Shown here piece after piece: positions 50,309 through 58,978 of a DNA stretch of 64,000 nucleotides. The stretch is from Gemmatimonas sp. GTDB lineage: Bacteria > Gemmatimonadota > Gemmatimonadetes > Gemmatimonadales > Gemmatimonadaceae. Within the stretch, counting starts at the first letter, position 1, and each line of letters opens with the position of its first letter. The translations under genes and the position numbers were made by a program. The notes under the pieces are model-generated. The model was given only the letters and a program-made list of their open reading frames with translations, had not been told where the DNA came from and searched no databases. The stretch spans positions 124,001-188,000 of the forward strand of contig JAABRO010000022.1 in the NCBI GenBank assembly GCA_011390885.1, written 5' to 3'.

Positions 50309-52942
50309 ATGAGCGTTCCTCCCAGCCGCCTGATCGCGGCCCTCGCCGACCGCTACCGCCTCGAGCGCGAGCTCGGTGCCGGTGGCATGGCCACCGTGTA
50401 CCTCGCGCGCGACCTCAAGCACGAGCGCGACGTCGCGCTCAAGGTCATGCGCCCGGAACTCGCGGCCGTGCTCGGCGCCGAGCGCTTTCTCTCGGAGATC
50501 CGCACCACCGCCAACCTGCAGCACCCGCACATCCTGCCGCTGCACGACTCCGGCAGCGTGGACGGCACGGTGTTCTACGTGATGCCCTTCATCGCTGGCG
50601 AGTCGCTGCGTGACCGGCTCGATCGTGAACAGCAACTGCCCGTCGCCGACGCGGTGCGCATCGCGAGTCAGGTGGCGAGTGCGCTCGACTACGCGCATCG
50701 CCAGGGCGTGATTCACCGCGACATCAAGCCCGAAAACATCCTGCTGCACGACGGCAGCGCGCTTGTGGCCGACTTCGGCATCGCGCTGGCCGCCAGTCAG
50801 ACGGATGGCGGCTCGCGCCTGACGGAGACGGGCATGTCGTTGGGCACGCCCACGTACATGAGCCCCGAGCAGGCGATGGGCGAACGCACGCTCGATGCCC
50901 GCACCGACATCTACGCGCTGGGGTGCGTGCTGTACGAGGCGCTGGCCGGCGAGCCGCCGTTCACGGGGCCTACCGCGCAAGCAATCGTGGCGCGCGTGAT
51001 GACCGAGGGTCCGCGTCCGCTGTCGTCGCAGCGCGGCACGGTGCCGGCCAACGTGAACGCCGCGGTGTCGATGGCGCTGGCCAAGCTGCCCGCCGACCGC
51101 TTCCCCACGGCGGCCGCGTTCGCGGCGGCGTTGGCCGACCCGGCGTTCCGTCTCGCTGTCGATGAGATTGCACAACAGCCCGCCGCGCCGTACTGGAACA
51201 CGGGGCGGCTGGCGGCCCTCGCGGCGGGGATCACGATCGTGCTTGCCGGCGGTGTGCTGCTGGGACGAGGCACGGCGCCTGCGACCGCGTCGAACGGCCT
51301 GCGTGTGCAGTCGGTGATCCTGCCGCCGAAGGGCGAGGACTTCGCCACCCGACGATCGTTCGGCGCACTCTCCCCAGATGGGCAACGATTCGCCTTCGTG
51401 TCCATCTCGGCGGTCGGTGAGCGACATCTCTGGATCCGTCCGCTCAATGCGCTCGAGGCCGAGCGACTCGACGGGACCAACGGCGCGCGCGCACCGTTCT
51501 GGTCACCCGACGGTACGTCCCTCGCGTTCCTCACCGACACGCGGCTGCAGCGGCTCGACCTCGCGACGGGCACCGTGACCACGCTGTGCGAGACGTCGAG
51601 CGGCCAGGCGGGAGCGTGGGGGCCGGAAGACCTCATCGTGGTGGCAACCGCGCGCGGCATCGAGCGCATGAACACCGTTGGCGCACCGTGCGAGGTCGTC
51701 ATCGCGTCCGGCGAGAGCGAACAGTTTCAGTCGCCATCACTCACGGACGACGGGCGCACGGTGCTCTTCGATCGGCGGGTCTCCAGGGCGTTCTCCTCCG
51801 CGGCGACGATCTCCAACCTCGGCACGGTCGTGATCGGCGACCTTGGGACGGGCGCAGTGACCGAGCTCGCGCCTGGCGCGTGGACCCCCACGTTCGTGGC
51901 GCCCAACCTTGTGCTGTTTGGCACCCCGACCCCTGACCGAGAGGGCTTGCACCTGGTGGCGCGATCGCTCAGCCGCGACCGGACGCAACTGGAGGGGGAG
52001 CCCGTCGTCTTGACCGGCAAGGTGCGCACGGCCGCCGTGCAGCTGTCGTACTCGGCGACGGCCTCGGGCACGCTGATCTACCTGCCAAGCAGCGGCGATC
52101 CCGAGAAGTTGCTGGTGGACCGCCGGGGGCTGGTGCAGGATACCGTGCGCCAGCGCACCGCGTGGACCCACCGCGCGGCGCGAGAGCATCGCTGGGTCGC
52201 GCTGGCGTCCACGTTCGCGCTGTGGCTGTACGATCTGGACCGCAACACATCCACGCCACTTACCGCGAACGCGCCCGAGGGCTTTGCGCTCCCGGTGTGG
52301 GCGCCCGGCGACACGGCGCTGGCGTTTGGGCGTTGCCAGTACGCGCGCATCGACGACCTGCCCGAGGGGATTTCCCGCGTCACCGACCGTCGCTGCGAGT
52401 TCGCGACCGACTGGGCCGCCGATGGCCGTTCGCTGATCGTGCAGCTGCGGACACCCGGATCGCCTACGGGCACGATCGCCGTGTGGGACCTGGCGGACAG
52501 CACGAGCACGCCGCTGTTCGACTTCACGGGCATCAACGCCGAGGCGGTCGTGTCACCCGATGGTGGTCGCATCGCCTACGTGAGCGCGGAAACCGGCGTG
52601 CCGGAGCTGTTCGTGCGACCGTTTCGCAGTGGCGGCCGGGCGGTGCGCCTGACCACGGGCGGTGCGCGTTCGCCACGGTGGCGCCGTGACGGGCGGGAGT
52701 TCTTCTACCAGACGGCAGACGGGCGCCTCATGGCCATGGCGGTGCCGGCCAGCGGCGAGCTGACCGCTGCCGTGGCCGCCCCGCTCTTCCGGGCCCCGAC
52801 GTATCAGCGGGACATGTTTCTGGACCAGGGCACGAACTACGACGTCACGTCCGACGGCCAGCAGTTCGTGGTGCGCCTGCCCGCGTCGGACAACCATGCG
52901 GTGCTCGTGCAGCACTGGCTGTCGATGCTGGGGGCGAAATGA
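50309..52942 (+). CDS. Ser/Thr kinase 2 with extracytoplasmic PD40 propeller
   Basis: 877 residues. Kinase domain about 16-280 with K45, HRDIKPEN (catalytic D138), DFG (D155) and SLGTPTYMSPEQ. One membrane segment (about 300-320, LAALAAGITIVLAGGVLLG) is followed by a large TolB/PD40-type beta-propeller (FGALSPDGQRFAFVSISAVGERHLWIRPLNALEAERLDGTNGARAPFWSPDGTSLAFLTD and later blades). The propeller should face the periplasm and may bind a ligand or cell-wall component, switching the kinase. The ATG has TACCTT (50296-50301) 7 bp upstream, suggesting a leaderless mRNA. Its stop overlaps the start of kinase 3. Confidence 0.93.
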   Translation: MSVPPSRLIAALADRYRLERELGAGGMATVYLARDLKHERDVALKVMRPELAAVLGAERFLSEIRTTANLQHPHILPLHDSGSVDGTVFYVMPFIAGESLRDRLDREQQLPVADAVRIASQVASALDYAHRQGVIHRDIKPENILLHDGSALVADFGIALAASQTDGGSRLTETGMSLGTPTYMSPEQAMGERTLDARTDIYALGCVLYEALAGEPPFTGPTAQAIVARVMTEGPRPLSSQRGTVPANVNAAVSMALAKLPADRFPTAAAFAAALADPAFRLAVDEIAQQPAAPYWNTGRLAALAAGITIVLAGGVLLGRGTAPATASNGLRVQSVILPPKGEDFATRRSFGALSPDGQRFAFVSISAVGERHLWIRPLNALEAERLDGTNGARAPFWSPDGTSLAFLTDTRLQRLDLATGTVTTLCETSSGQAGAWGPEDLIVVATARGIERMNTVGAPCEVVIASGESEQFQSPSLTDDGRTVLFDRRVSRAFSSAATISNLGTVVIGDLGTGAVTELAPGAWTPTFVAPNLVLFGTPTPDREGLHLVARSLSRDRTQLEGEPVVLTGKVRTAAVQLSYSATASGTLIYLPSSGDPEKLLVDRRGLVQDTVRQRTAWTHRAAREHRWVALASTFALWLYDLDRNTSTPLTANAPEGFALPVWAPGDTALAFGRCQYARIDDLPEGISRVTDRRCEFATDWAADGRSLIVQLRTPGSPTGTIAVWDLADSTSTPLFDFTGINAEAVVSPDGGRIAYVSAETGVPELFVRPFRSGGRAVRLTTGGARSPRWRRDGREFFYQTADGRLMAMAVPASGELTAAVAAPLFRAPTYQRDMFLDQGTNYDVTSDGQQFVVRLPASDNHAVLVQHWLSMLGAK

Positions 52943-55638
52943 GTGAAACGTTGACGCGACTCACCGCCGCCCTCGCCGACCGCTACCGCCTCGAGCGCGA
53001 ACTCGGCGCCGGCGGCATGGCCACCGTGTACCTCGCGCACGACCTCAAGCACGACCGCCACGTGGCACTCAAGGTCCTGCGCCCCGAACTCGCCGCCGTC
53101 ATCGGCGCCGACCGCTTTCTCGCCGAGATCAAGACCACGGCCAACCTGCAGCATCCGCACATCCTGCCACTGTTCGACTCGGGCGTAGTGGACGGCACCG
53201 TGTTCTATGCGATGCCGTTCGTGGAAGGCGAGTCGCTGCGTGATCGGTTGGCGCGCGAGAAGCAGTTGCCGATTGCCGACGCCGTGCGCATCGCCAGCGA
53301 AGTCGCGGGCGCGCTCGACTACGCGCATCGCAAGGGCGTGATCCATCGCGACATCAAGCCGGAAAACATTCTGCTGCACGACGGCCGCGCACTTGTGGCC
53401 GACTTCGGCATCGCGCTCGCTGCGACGAGCGCCGATTCGCGCATGACCGAAACCGGCATGAGCCTCGGCACGCCGCACTACATGAGCCCCGAGCAGGCCA
53501 TGGGCGAGCGCAGTCTCGATGCACGCACCGATGTGTATGCGCTGGGGTGCGTGCTGTACGAAATGCTGGTGGGCGAGCCACCGTTCACCGGCCCCACGGC
53601 ACAGTCGATCGTGGCCAAGGTGATGACCGCCGAGCCCGAGGCCGTGTCCATGTACCGCAAGACGGTGCCGGCGCACGTGGACGATGCGGTGACCATGGCG
53701 CTGGCCAAGCTGCCGGCCGATCGGTTCGCCAGCGCGGCGGAGTTCGCGGCGGCGCTCGGCAACTCCACGTTCGCCACGAGGAGTGGTGCACGACGTGTCA
53801 CACCCGGTTCGGCAGCGAACGGCATGTCGCGCTCTGCGTTCGCTGGCGTGGCTGCGCTCGCGGGCGTGCTGCTCGTGGCAGCGGTGATCGGCTGGCTGCG
53901 CCCCCAGCCTGCAGCCGCACCAAGTCGGCAGCGTGTGGTCTTGTGGGAGGAGGGGTTTCCGCCTTTGCTCACGCCCGGCATCGGGATTGGCGCCACGCAG
54001 GCTGCTATTGCTCCCGACGGGTCGAGTATCGTGTTCGTGGATTCTCCCGACGGGTCGAGTATCGTGTTCGTGGATTCCATCGGTGGACGGCGCCTGTTTC
54101 GCAAGGACCGAAACGGGCTGCAGCCGACGCCGCTCGAAGGGACGGAGGACGCCCTCTCTCCATTCTTCTCGCCGGACGGCAAGTGGGTGGGCTACGCCAC
54201 CGGGGACGGCAGACTTCGCAAGGTGCCCACCGCCGGAGGAGGCTCGATCACTGTCGCGGAGGATGCGAATCAGGTGTATTACAGCGGGGCCTGGCTCGAC
54301 GACGGCTCGATCATCTACATCGGCCGCCGCCGAGAACTCCGGCGGGTGGGGGCGGCGGGAGGCGCGAGCGCCGAAATCCCGATCGCCGGCACGGACGGCG
54401 TGATCGACATCGTCACGCTCTCTCCACTTCCGGAAAGCCGCGGGGTCCTGTTCACCGCGTGCGCCGGCAACTGCTCGATCTCGTCGTCGGTCTACGCATT
54501 CCGCTTCGGCTCCGATTCAGCCACGCTGCTGGTGCCGGACGCGGCCGGTGCCTGGGTCGTGCCCGGGGGATATCTCGTCTACACCAGCCGGGCGGGCGGG
54601 CTCTTCGCAGCGCGCTTCGACGCGGAGCGCACGGAGCTCGTGTCGGGTGCCGTGCCGGTCATCGACGGCGTCAGTCCGGCCACCTTCAGCGTTTCCGCAT
54701 CTGGCAGTGCGCTGTACGTGATGGGCGAGGAGCGCGGGGGCGACGCGGAGCTGGTCTGGGTGAATCGGGACGGGCGCGCGGAGTCGGTCGACTCCTCCTG
54801 GCAGGGCCGGTTCGAATACCCCGCCATTTCGCCGAACGGCGATGCGATCGCCGTGAGCCTGAGCGGTCGCACCACCGACCTGTGGGTGTGGCGCAGCGAC
54901 GGTTCGCGCCAGAAGCTGACGCAGGACGGCTCGGTGAACTGGCGTCCGTTCTGGGCACCGGATGGGCGCTCGCTGCTCTACAGTTCCTCGCTCGGCGCAC
55001 CGGAAGGCACGGACGCCTACGCCATCTTTCGCAAGCGCGTGGATTCGGATGCCCCGCCGGAACTGGTGCTGCGCCGGTCGACTGGCATCTGGGAAGCCGA
55101 GCTCTCCCGCGACTCCGCGTGGCTCGTGTTCCGGACGGATGACGACGGCGTGTCCAACGTTCGCGCGCGCCGGCTGCGCGGTGACACCGCCATCGTCGAT
55201 GTCGCGGCCAGTGCTGCCTATGAAAACCAGATTGCGCTGTCTCCCGACGGCCGATGGCTGGCTTACACCTCCGTCACCGCCGGTCAACGCTGGGAGATCT
55301 ATGTCACCGCGTTTCCGGACCGGAGCTCCACCCGACTGGTCTCCCGAGACGGTGGCACGGAGCCGCGCTGGTCCCGCGACGGGAGGGAACTGTTCTTCAA
55401 GAGCAGGGGCAACCTGGTGGCGGTCTCCGTACCACCGGGCCCCGTGCTCACACCGAGCGCACCGAGGGTGCTGTTCCCCGTGAACGCGTATCGCGCAGCG
55501 AACAACCGTCAGCAGTACGACGTGTCGCCCGACGGGCAGCGCTTTCTCATGATCCGCGATCTCGGCGGGAATGCGTCGGGGTCGGTGGTGTACGTCGAGA
55601 ACTGGCTCGAGGAACTGAAGGCCAAGGTGAAGCCGTGA
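52939..55638 (+). CDS. Ser/Thr kinase 3 with extracytoplasmic PD40 propeller
   Basis: 899 residues; the ATG at 52939 overlaps the kinase 2 stop (ATGA). K45, HRDIKPEN (D138), DFG and SLGTPHYMSPEQ are intact. A membrane segment at about 300-320 is followed by a PD40 propeller (FSPDGKWVGYATGDGRLRKV, ISPNGDAIAVSLSGRTTDLWVWRSDGSRQKL, LSPDGRWLAYTSVTAGQRWEIYVTAFPDRSS, ending YVENWLEELKAK). One propeller segment is directly duplicated: 33 bp encoding 11 residues are repeated exactly at 54011-54076. Co-translation with kinase 2 may give a hetero-oligomer. Confidence 0.93.
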   Translation: MSETLTRLTAALADRYRLERELGAGGMATVYLAHDLKHDRHVALKVLRPELAAVIGADRFLAEIKTTANLQHPHILPLFDSGVVDGTVFYAMPFVEGESLRDRLAREKQLPIADAVRIASEVAGALDYAHRKGVIHRDIKPENILLHDGRALVADFGIALAATSADSRMTETGMSLGTPHYMSPEQAMGERSLDARTDVYALGCVLYEMLVGEPPFTGPTAQSIVAKVMTAEPEAVSMYRKTVPAHVDDAVTMALAKLPADRFASAAEFAAALGNSTFATRSGARRVTPGSAANGMSRSAFAGVAALAGVLLVAAVIGWLRPQPAAAPSRQRVVLWEEGFPPLLTPGIGIGATQAAIAPDGSSIVFVDSPDGSSIVFVDSIGGRRLFRKDRNGLQPTPLEGTEDALSPFFSPDGKWVGYATGDGRLRKVPTAGGGSITVAEDANQVYYSGAWLDDGSIIYIGRRRELRRVGAAGGASAEIPIAGTDGVIDIVTLSPLPESRGVLFTACAGNCSISSSVYAFRFGSDSATLLVPDAAGAWVVPGGYLVYTSRAGGLFAARFDAERTELVSGAVPVIDGVSPATFSVSASGSALYVMGEERGGDAELVWVNRDGRAESVDSSWQGRFEYPAISPNGDAIAVSLSGRTTDLWVWRSDGSRQKLTQDGSVNWRPFWAPDGRSLLYSSSLGAPEGTDAYAIFRKRVDSDAPPELVLRRSTGIWEAELSRDSAWLVFRTDDDGVSNVRARRLRGDTAIVDVAASAAYENQIALSPDGRWLAYTSVTAGQRWEIYVTAFPDRSSTRLVSRDGGTEPRWSRDGRELFFKSRGNLVAVSVPPGPVLTPSAPRVLFPVNAYRAANNRQQYDVSPDGQRFLMIRDLGGNASGSVVYVENWLEELKAKVKP
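54011..54076 (+). repeat. Perfect 33-bp tandem duplication in kinase 3
   Basis: Two identical 33-base copies, 54011-54043 and 54044-54076, add the 11 residues SPDGSSIVFVD (within a blade) a second time, in frame. No base differs between the copies, so the event is recent. Confidence 0.95.
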
Positions 55639-55680
55639 CATTGGACGCCCGCGCCGGGGCGCTTAGGTTTCCGACAGCGA

Positions 55681-55700
55681 TATCATTTGGTAGCATTTGA
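55681..55700 (+). promoter_or_regulatory. Direct-repeat promoter/operator of the RHH-RelE module
   Basis: Two adjacent 10-bp repeats, TATCATTTGG and TAGCATTTGA (8 of 10 identical), both contain a -10-like TAnnnT (TATCAT, TAGCAT); TTTCCG at 55668 is a fair -35 for the second with 17-bp spacing. Tandem repeats over the -10 suit a ribbon-helix-helix autorepressor. The region is AT-rich compared with its surroundings. Confidence 0.55.
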
Positions 55701-55715
55701 CACCAGGAGCAGGCC

Positions 55716-55940
55716 ATGTCCACGGTACAGATCAGCGCCCGCATCGATCCCCGGCTCAAGCAGACCCTGGATGCGTTTTGCCGGTCGCGCGGCATCGTGA
55801 TGAATCACTTCATCCAGGAAGCGATCCTCGATCGCCTCGAGGAGTTCGAGGATATCGACGACCTCAAGTCGATTCGCCACGAACCCACGCGTCCGCTTTC
55901 CGAGGTGCTGGCCGAACTGAAGCGCGATGGCGCGCTATAG
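55716..55940 (+). CDS. Ribbon-helix-helix antitoxin (CopG/RelB-like)
   Basis: 74 residues, with AGGAG six bases before the ATG. The N-terminal RHH domain (STVQISARIDPRLKQTLDAFCRSRGIVMNHFIQEAILDRLEE) dimerises and binds DNA through its strand. The C-terminal acidic stretch (FEDIDDLKSIRHEPTRPLSEVLAELKRD) should wrap the toxin. Its stop overlaps the toxin start by 14 bp. The repeats at 55681-55700 are its likely operator. It is the first gene of a toxin-antitoxin pair that is itself fused, by overlaps, to kinase 4. Confidence 0.9.
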   Translation: MSTVQISARIDPRLKQTLDAFCRSRGIVMNHFIQEAILDRLEEFEDIDDLKSIRHEPTRPLSEVLAELKRDGAL

Positions 55941-56187
55941 GCTCGAGATCAGCCGGACGGCGGAAAAGCAACTGCGAAAGCTCGCCGCGAAGGACCGGGA
56001 GGAGGTCGTGGAGGCGCTGCTTTCACTGGGCGTGGATCCGCATCCGCCGGGTTCGCGAAAGCTGAGTGGCTACACCGATGTGTTTCGGATTCGCGTGGGC
56101 CTGTATCGCGTCCTGTACAGTGTGGAGGGTCGGCGGTTGATCGTGATCATTCTCAAGATCGGGCATCGAAAGGACGTCTACCGGTGA
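55927..56187 (+). CDS. RelE/ParE-family toxin
   Basis: 86 residues of the RelE/ParE fold: YRLEISRTAEKQLRKLAAKDREEVVEALLSLGVDPHPPGSRKLSG, then the core DVFRIRVGLYRVLYSVEGRRLIVIILKIGHRKDVYR with the conserved Arg/Tyr/His residues used by ribosome-dependent mRNA interferases. The form KLSG...RIRVGxYRVLYS...VxxIGHRxDVYR is of the RelE group rather than ParE, so mRNA cleavage on the ribosome is the likely activity. The stop overlaps the GTG of kinase 4 (GTGA), an unusual link between a toxin and a kinase. Confidence 0.9.
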   Translation: MARYRLEISRTAEKQLRKLAAKDREEVVEALLSLGVDPHPPGSRKLSGYTDVFRIRVGLYRVLYSVEGRRLIVIILKIGHRKDVYR

Positions 56188-58841
56188 ACGGCGCGCGTGA
56201 GCGCCTGGCCGGTGCGCTGTCCGACCGCTACACGCTCGAACGCGAGCTCGGTCAGGGTGGCATGGCCACGGTCTATCTCGCCGAAGACGTCAAACACAAG
56301 CGGCAGGTCGCGATCAAGGTGCTCAAGCCCGAACTCGCCGCCGTGCTCGGCGCCGAGCGCTTCGTGCAGGAGATAACCACGACGGCGGCATTGCAGCATC
56401 CGCACATCCTGCCGCTGTTCGATTCCGGCGAAGCGGATGGGTTCCTGTACTACGTGATGCCGTTCATCGACGGTGAGACGCTGCGGGCCAAGCTCGACCG
56501 CGAGACGCAGCTCGGCATCGACGACGCGGTGCGCATCACCGTGGCTGTGGCCGATGCGCTCGACTACGCGCACCGGCAGGGCGTGATCCACCGCGACATC
56601 AAGCCGGAGAACATCCTGCTGCACGAAGGGCGGCCCATGGTGGCCGACTTCGGCATCGCTCTCGCGGTCTCAGCGGCGGCCGGTGGACGCATGACGGAGA
56701 CGGGGCTCTCGCTCGGCACGCCACACTACATGTCGCCGGAACAGGCCACGGCAGAGAAGGAAATCTCGGCGCGTAGTGACATCTACTCGCTGGCCAGCGT
56801 GCTGTACGAGATGCTCACCGGCGACCCGCCGCACACGGGGGCCTCGGCGCAGCAGATCATCATGAAGATCGTGACGGAGGACGCGGCGCCGGTGACGAAG
56901 CTGCGCAAGACGGTGCCGCCGAACGTCGCGGCGGCCGTGGCGCAGGCCATCGAGAAGCTGCCGGCCGATCGCTTCGAGAGCGCGAAGGCATTCGCGCAGG
57001 CGCTGCAGGATCCGTCGTTCCGCCACGGCACCGACGGTTCCGAAGCGTCCGTGACCGCGCCGAACGGGCACTGGACCCGCGCCCGCGTCGCCGGGGTCAC
57101 GGTGGGTGTGTGTGCCGCACTGGCAGCCGGCGTGCTGCTGGGGCGGAGCAGCGACGGTACGTCGACGCAACGTGCGGACTTCATGGTCTCCGAGATCGTT
57201 CCGCCCGACGGACAGGATCTGAGCGATCGGCGGTCCTTCGGGGCGCTGTCACCCGATGGGCGCACCATGGCCTTCGTGCTGGTGTCCACGTCAGGTGAGC
57301 GGAATCTGTGGCTGCGGCGGCTCGACGGCCTTTCCACCGAAGTTCTGCCGGGCACGGAGCGCGCAGAGAGTCCCTTCTGGTCGCCAGACGGCAAATCGCT
57401 CGGATTCTTCGCCGACGGGCGGCTCATGCGCCTCGACCTCGGTGCGTCGGCACCGCGCCGGATCTGCGACGCGGTCGGCGCCACGTCCGGGTCGTGGGGG
57501 GAGGGCGATCTGATTGTCTTCGCCACACCGCGCGGCATCGAACGAGTCGCGGCCGAAGGTTGCGAGGTGGTCCTTCCGCTCGACTCGGCGGCTCGCACCT
57601 ATCGGACACCATCGCTCGTGGGTGACGGGCGCTCGGTCCTCTTCACGCGACGCGCAACGCGCGAGATGGACAATGGCGCATATGGCGGCTCGATCATGCG
57701 GGGAGACCTGGAGACCGGCGACATGACGCGGGTCATCGACGCAGCGCTCTCACCGACGGTCGTGCCACCGAACCGGATCATCTACGGTCGCGGCGTCCCT
57801 GGCGGGTTCGCGCTCTTCGGGCAGCGCATCAGCGACGACGCATCACGCGTCGAGGGTGAACCGGTCGCGCTCACGGGCGTCGTTCGCGATACCGACCTGG
57901 AGCTGTCGTACTCTGCCTCACCATCGGGATCGCTCGTCTACCTTCCGTCGCTCGGCAACCGGGAAAAGCTGCTGGTCGATCGCAATGGAACGGTCGTCGA
58001 TACGCTGCGCCAACGAGGCACCTGGACGTTCTCGGCCGCGCGTACGCATCCGTCGTGGGTGCTCATGGCGGGCTCGTGGGCGCTGTGGCTCTACGATTTC
58101 GCCCGCGGCGTCTCCACGCCGCTCGTGCAGGGCGAGGGCCAGCTCCTGGTGGCCAACCCGGTCTGGGCGCCGGGTGATACGGCGCTCGCGCTCGGCGCGT
58201 GCGAGTTGGCGTCCATCGAGAACATCGCACGTCCCACGCATCTGCCGATCGACGATTGCGTGCGCGTGACCGACTGGTCGCCGGACGGGCGCCATCTCGT
58301 GGTGGAGGTGGGAGAGGCCGCCTTCGTGTCGTACAGCGCGGAGCGAATGGTCGCCTCCTACGACCTGGAGACGCGCACCACCGCACCGCTCTTCACCATC
58401 ACGGGCGCAACCTCCGAAGCCACCGTGTCGCCTGACGGTGCGCTCATCGCCTACACGTCGTGGGACACCGGCGGACCGGAGGTGTACCTCCGGCCGTTTC
58501 TCGCCGAGGGGCGCGCCGTGCGATTGACCACCGGCGGTGCCCGCTCACCGCGGTGGGGAGCGACGGCACGTGAACTGTTCTACCAGACGGGCGATGGACG
58601 GATCATGGTGGTGCAGGCGGGCGCGGGTAGCGACCTGTCCGCCAGCCCGCCGCGGCAGCTCTTCCGCGCCGAAGGGTACGCCCGCACGATGCTGTTCGAC
58701 CGCGGCACGTCGTTCGACGTCACGCGCGACGGCCAGCGATTCATCCTGCGGCTGCGGGAGACCGCGGGGCGCGCGGTACTGGTGCAGAACTGGGCGGCGA
58801 AGCTCGACGGTGCCGTGGCAGGCACCGTGGACGGGCAGTGA
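56184..58841 (+). CDS. Ser/Thr kinase 4 with PD40 propeller, coupled to RelE
   Basis: 885 residues from the GTG at 56184, inside the toxin stop (GTGA). No promoter or separate Shine-Dalgarno space is present, so it is read from the toxin-antitoxin mRNA, unless an internal promoter exists. The kinase domain has K45, HRDIKPEN (D138), DFG and SLGTPHYMSPEQ. A membrane segment (VAGVTVGVCAALAAGVLLG) and a PD40 propeller follow (FGALSPDGRTMAFVLVSTSGERNLWLRRLDG, FWSPDGKSLGFFADGRLMRLDLG), ending VLVQNWAAKLDGAV. Highly similar in plan to kinases 2 and 3, so the family expanded by duplication. Confidence 0.92.
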   Translation: MNGARERLAGALSDRYTLERELGQGGMATVYLAEDVKHKRQVAIKVLKPELAAVLGAERFVQEITTTAALQHPHILPLFDSGEADGFLYYVMPFIDGETLRAKLDRETQLGIDDAVRITVAVADALDYAHRQGVIHRDIKPENILLHEGRPMVADFGIALAVSAAAGGRMTETGLSLGTPHYMSPEQATAEKEISARSDIYSLASVLYEMLTGDPPHTGASAQQIIMKIVTEDAAPVTKLRKTVPPNVAAAVAQAIEKLPADRFESAKAFAQALQDPSFRHGTDGSEASVTAPNGHWTRARVAGVTVGVCAALAAGVLLGRSSDGTSTQRADFMVSEIVPPDGQDLSDRRSFGALSPDGRTMAFVLVSTSGERNLWLRRLDGLSTEVLPGTERAESPFWSPDGKSLGFFADGRLMRLDLGASAPRRICDAVGATSGSWGEGDLIVFATPRGIERVAAEGCEVVLPLDSAARTYRTPSLVGDGRSVLFTRRATREMDNGAYGGSIMRGDLETGDMTRVIDAALSPTVVPPNRIIYGRGVPGGFALFGQRISDDASRVEGEPVALTGVVRDTDLELSYSASPSGSLVYLPSLGNREKLLVDRNGTVVDTLRQRGTWTFSAARTHPSWVLMAGSWALWLYDFARGVSTPLVQGEGQLLVANPVWAPGDTALALGACELASIENIARPTHLPIDDCVRVTDWSPDGRHLVVEVGEAAFVSYSAERMVASYDLETRTTAPLFTITGATSEATVSPDGALIAYTSWDTGGPEVYLRPFLAEGRAVRLTTGGARSPRWGATARELFYQTGDGRIMVVQAGAGSDLSASPPRQLFRAEGYARTMLFDRGTSFDVTRDGQRFILRLRETAGRAVLVQNWAAKLDGAVAGTVDGQ

Positions 58842-58978
58842 CGGCGCGGCCGTGTCGCAGCGATGCTGCGGAATGACGCGAGCGCCCACGTCGCGCGAGC
58901 GCGCCGCGCGAGCTCGACGCGCGACCGCTATGTTACCGCAGCACCGCCCCGACTGCCTCCCGCCGCCCCGCACCGCGC

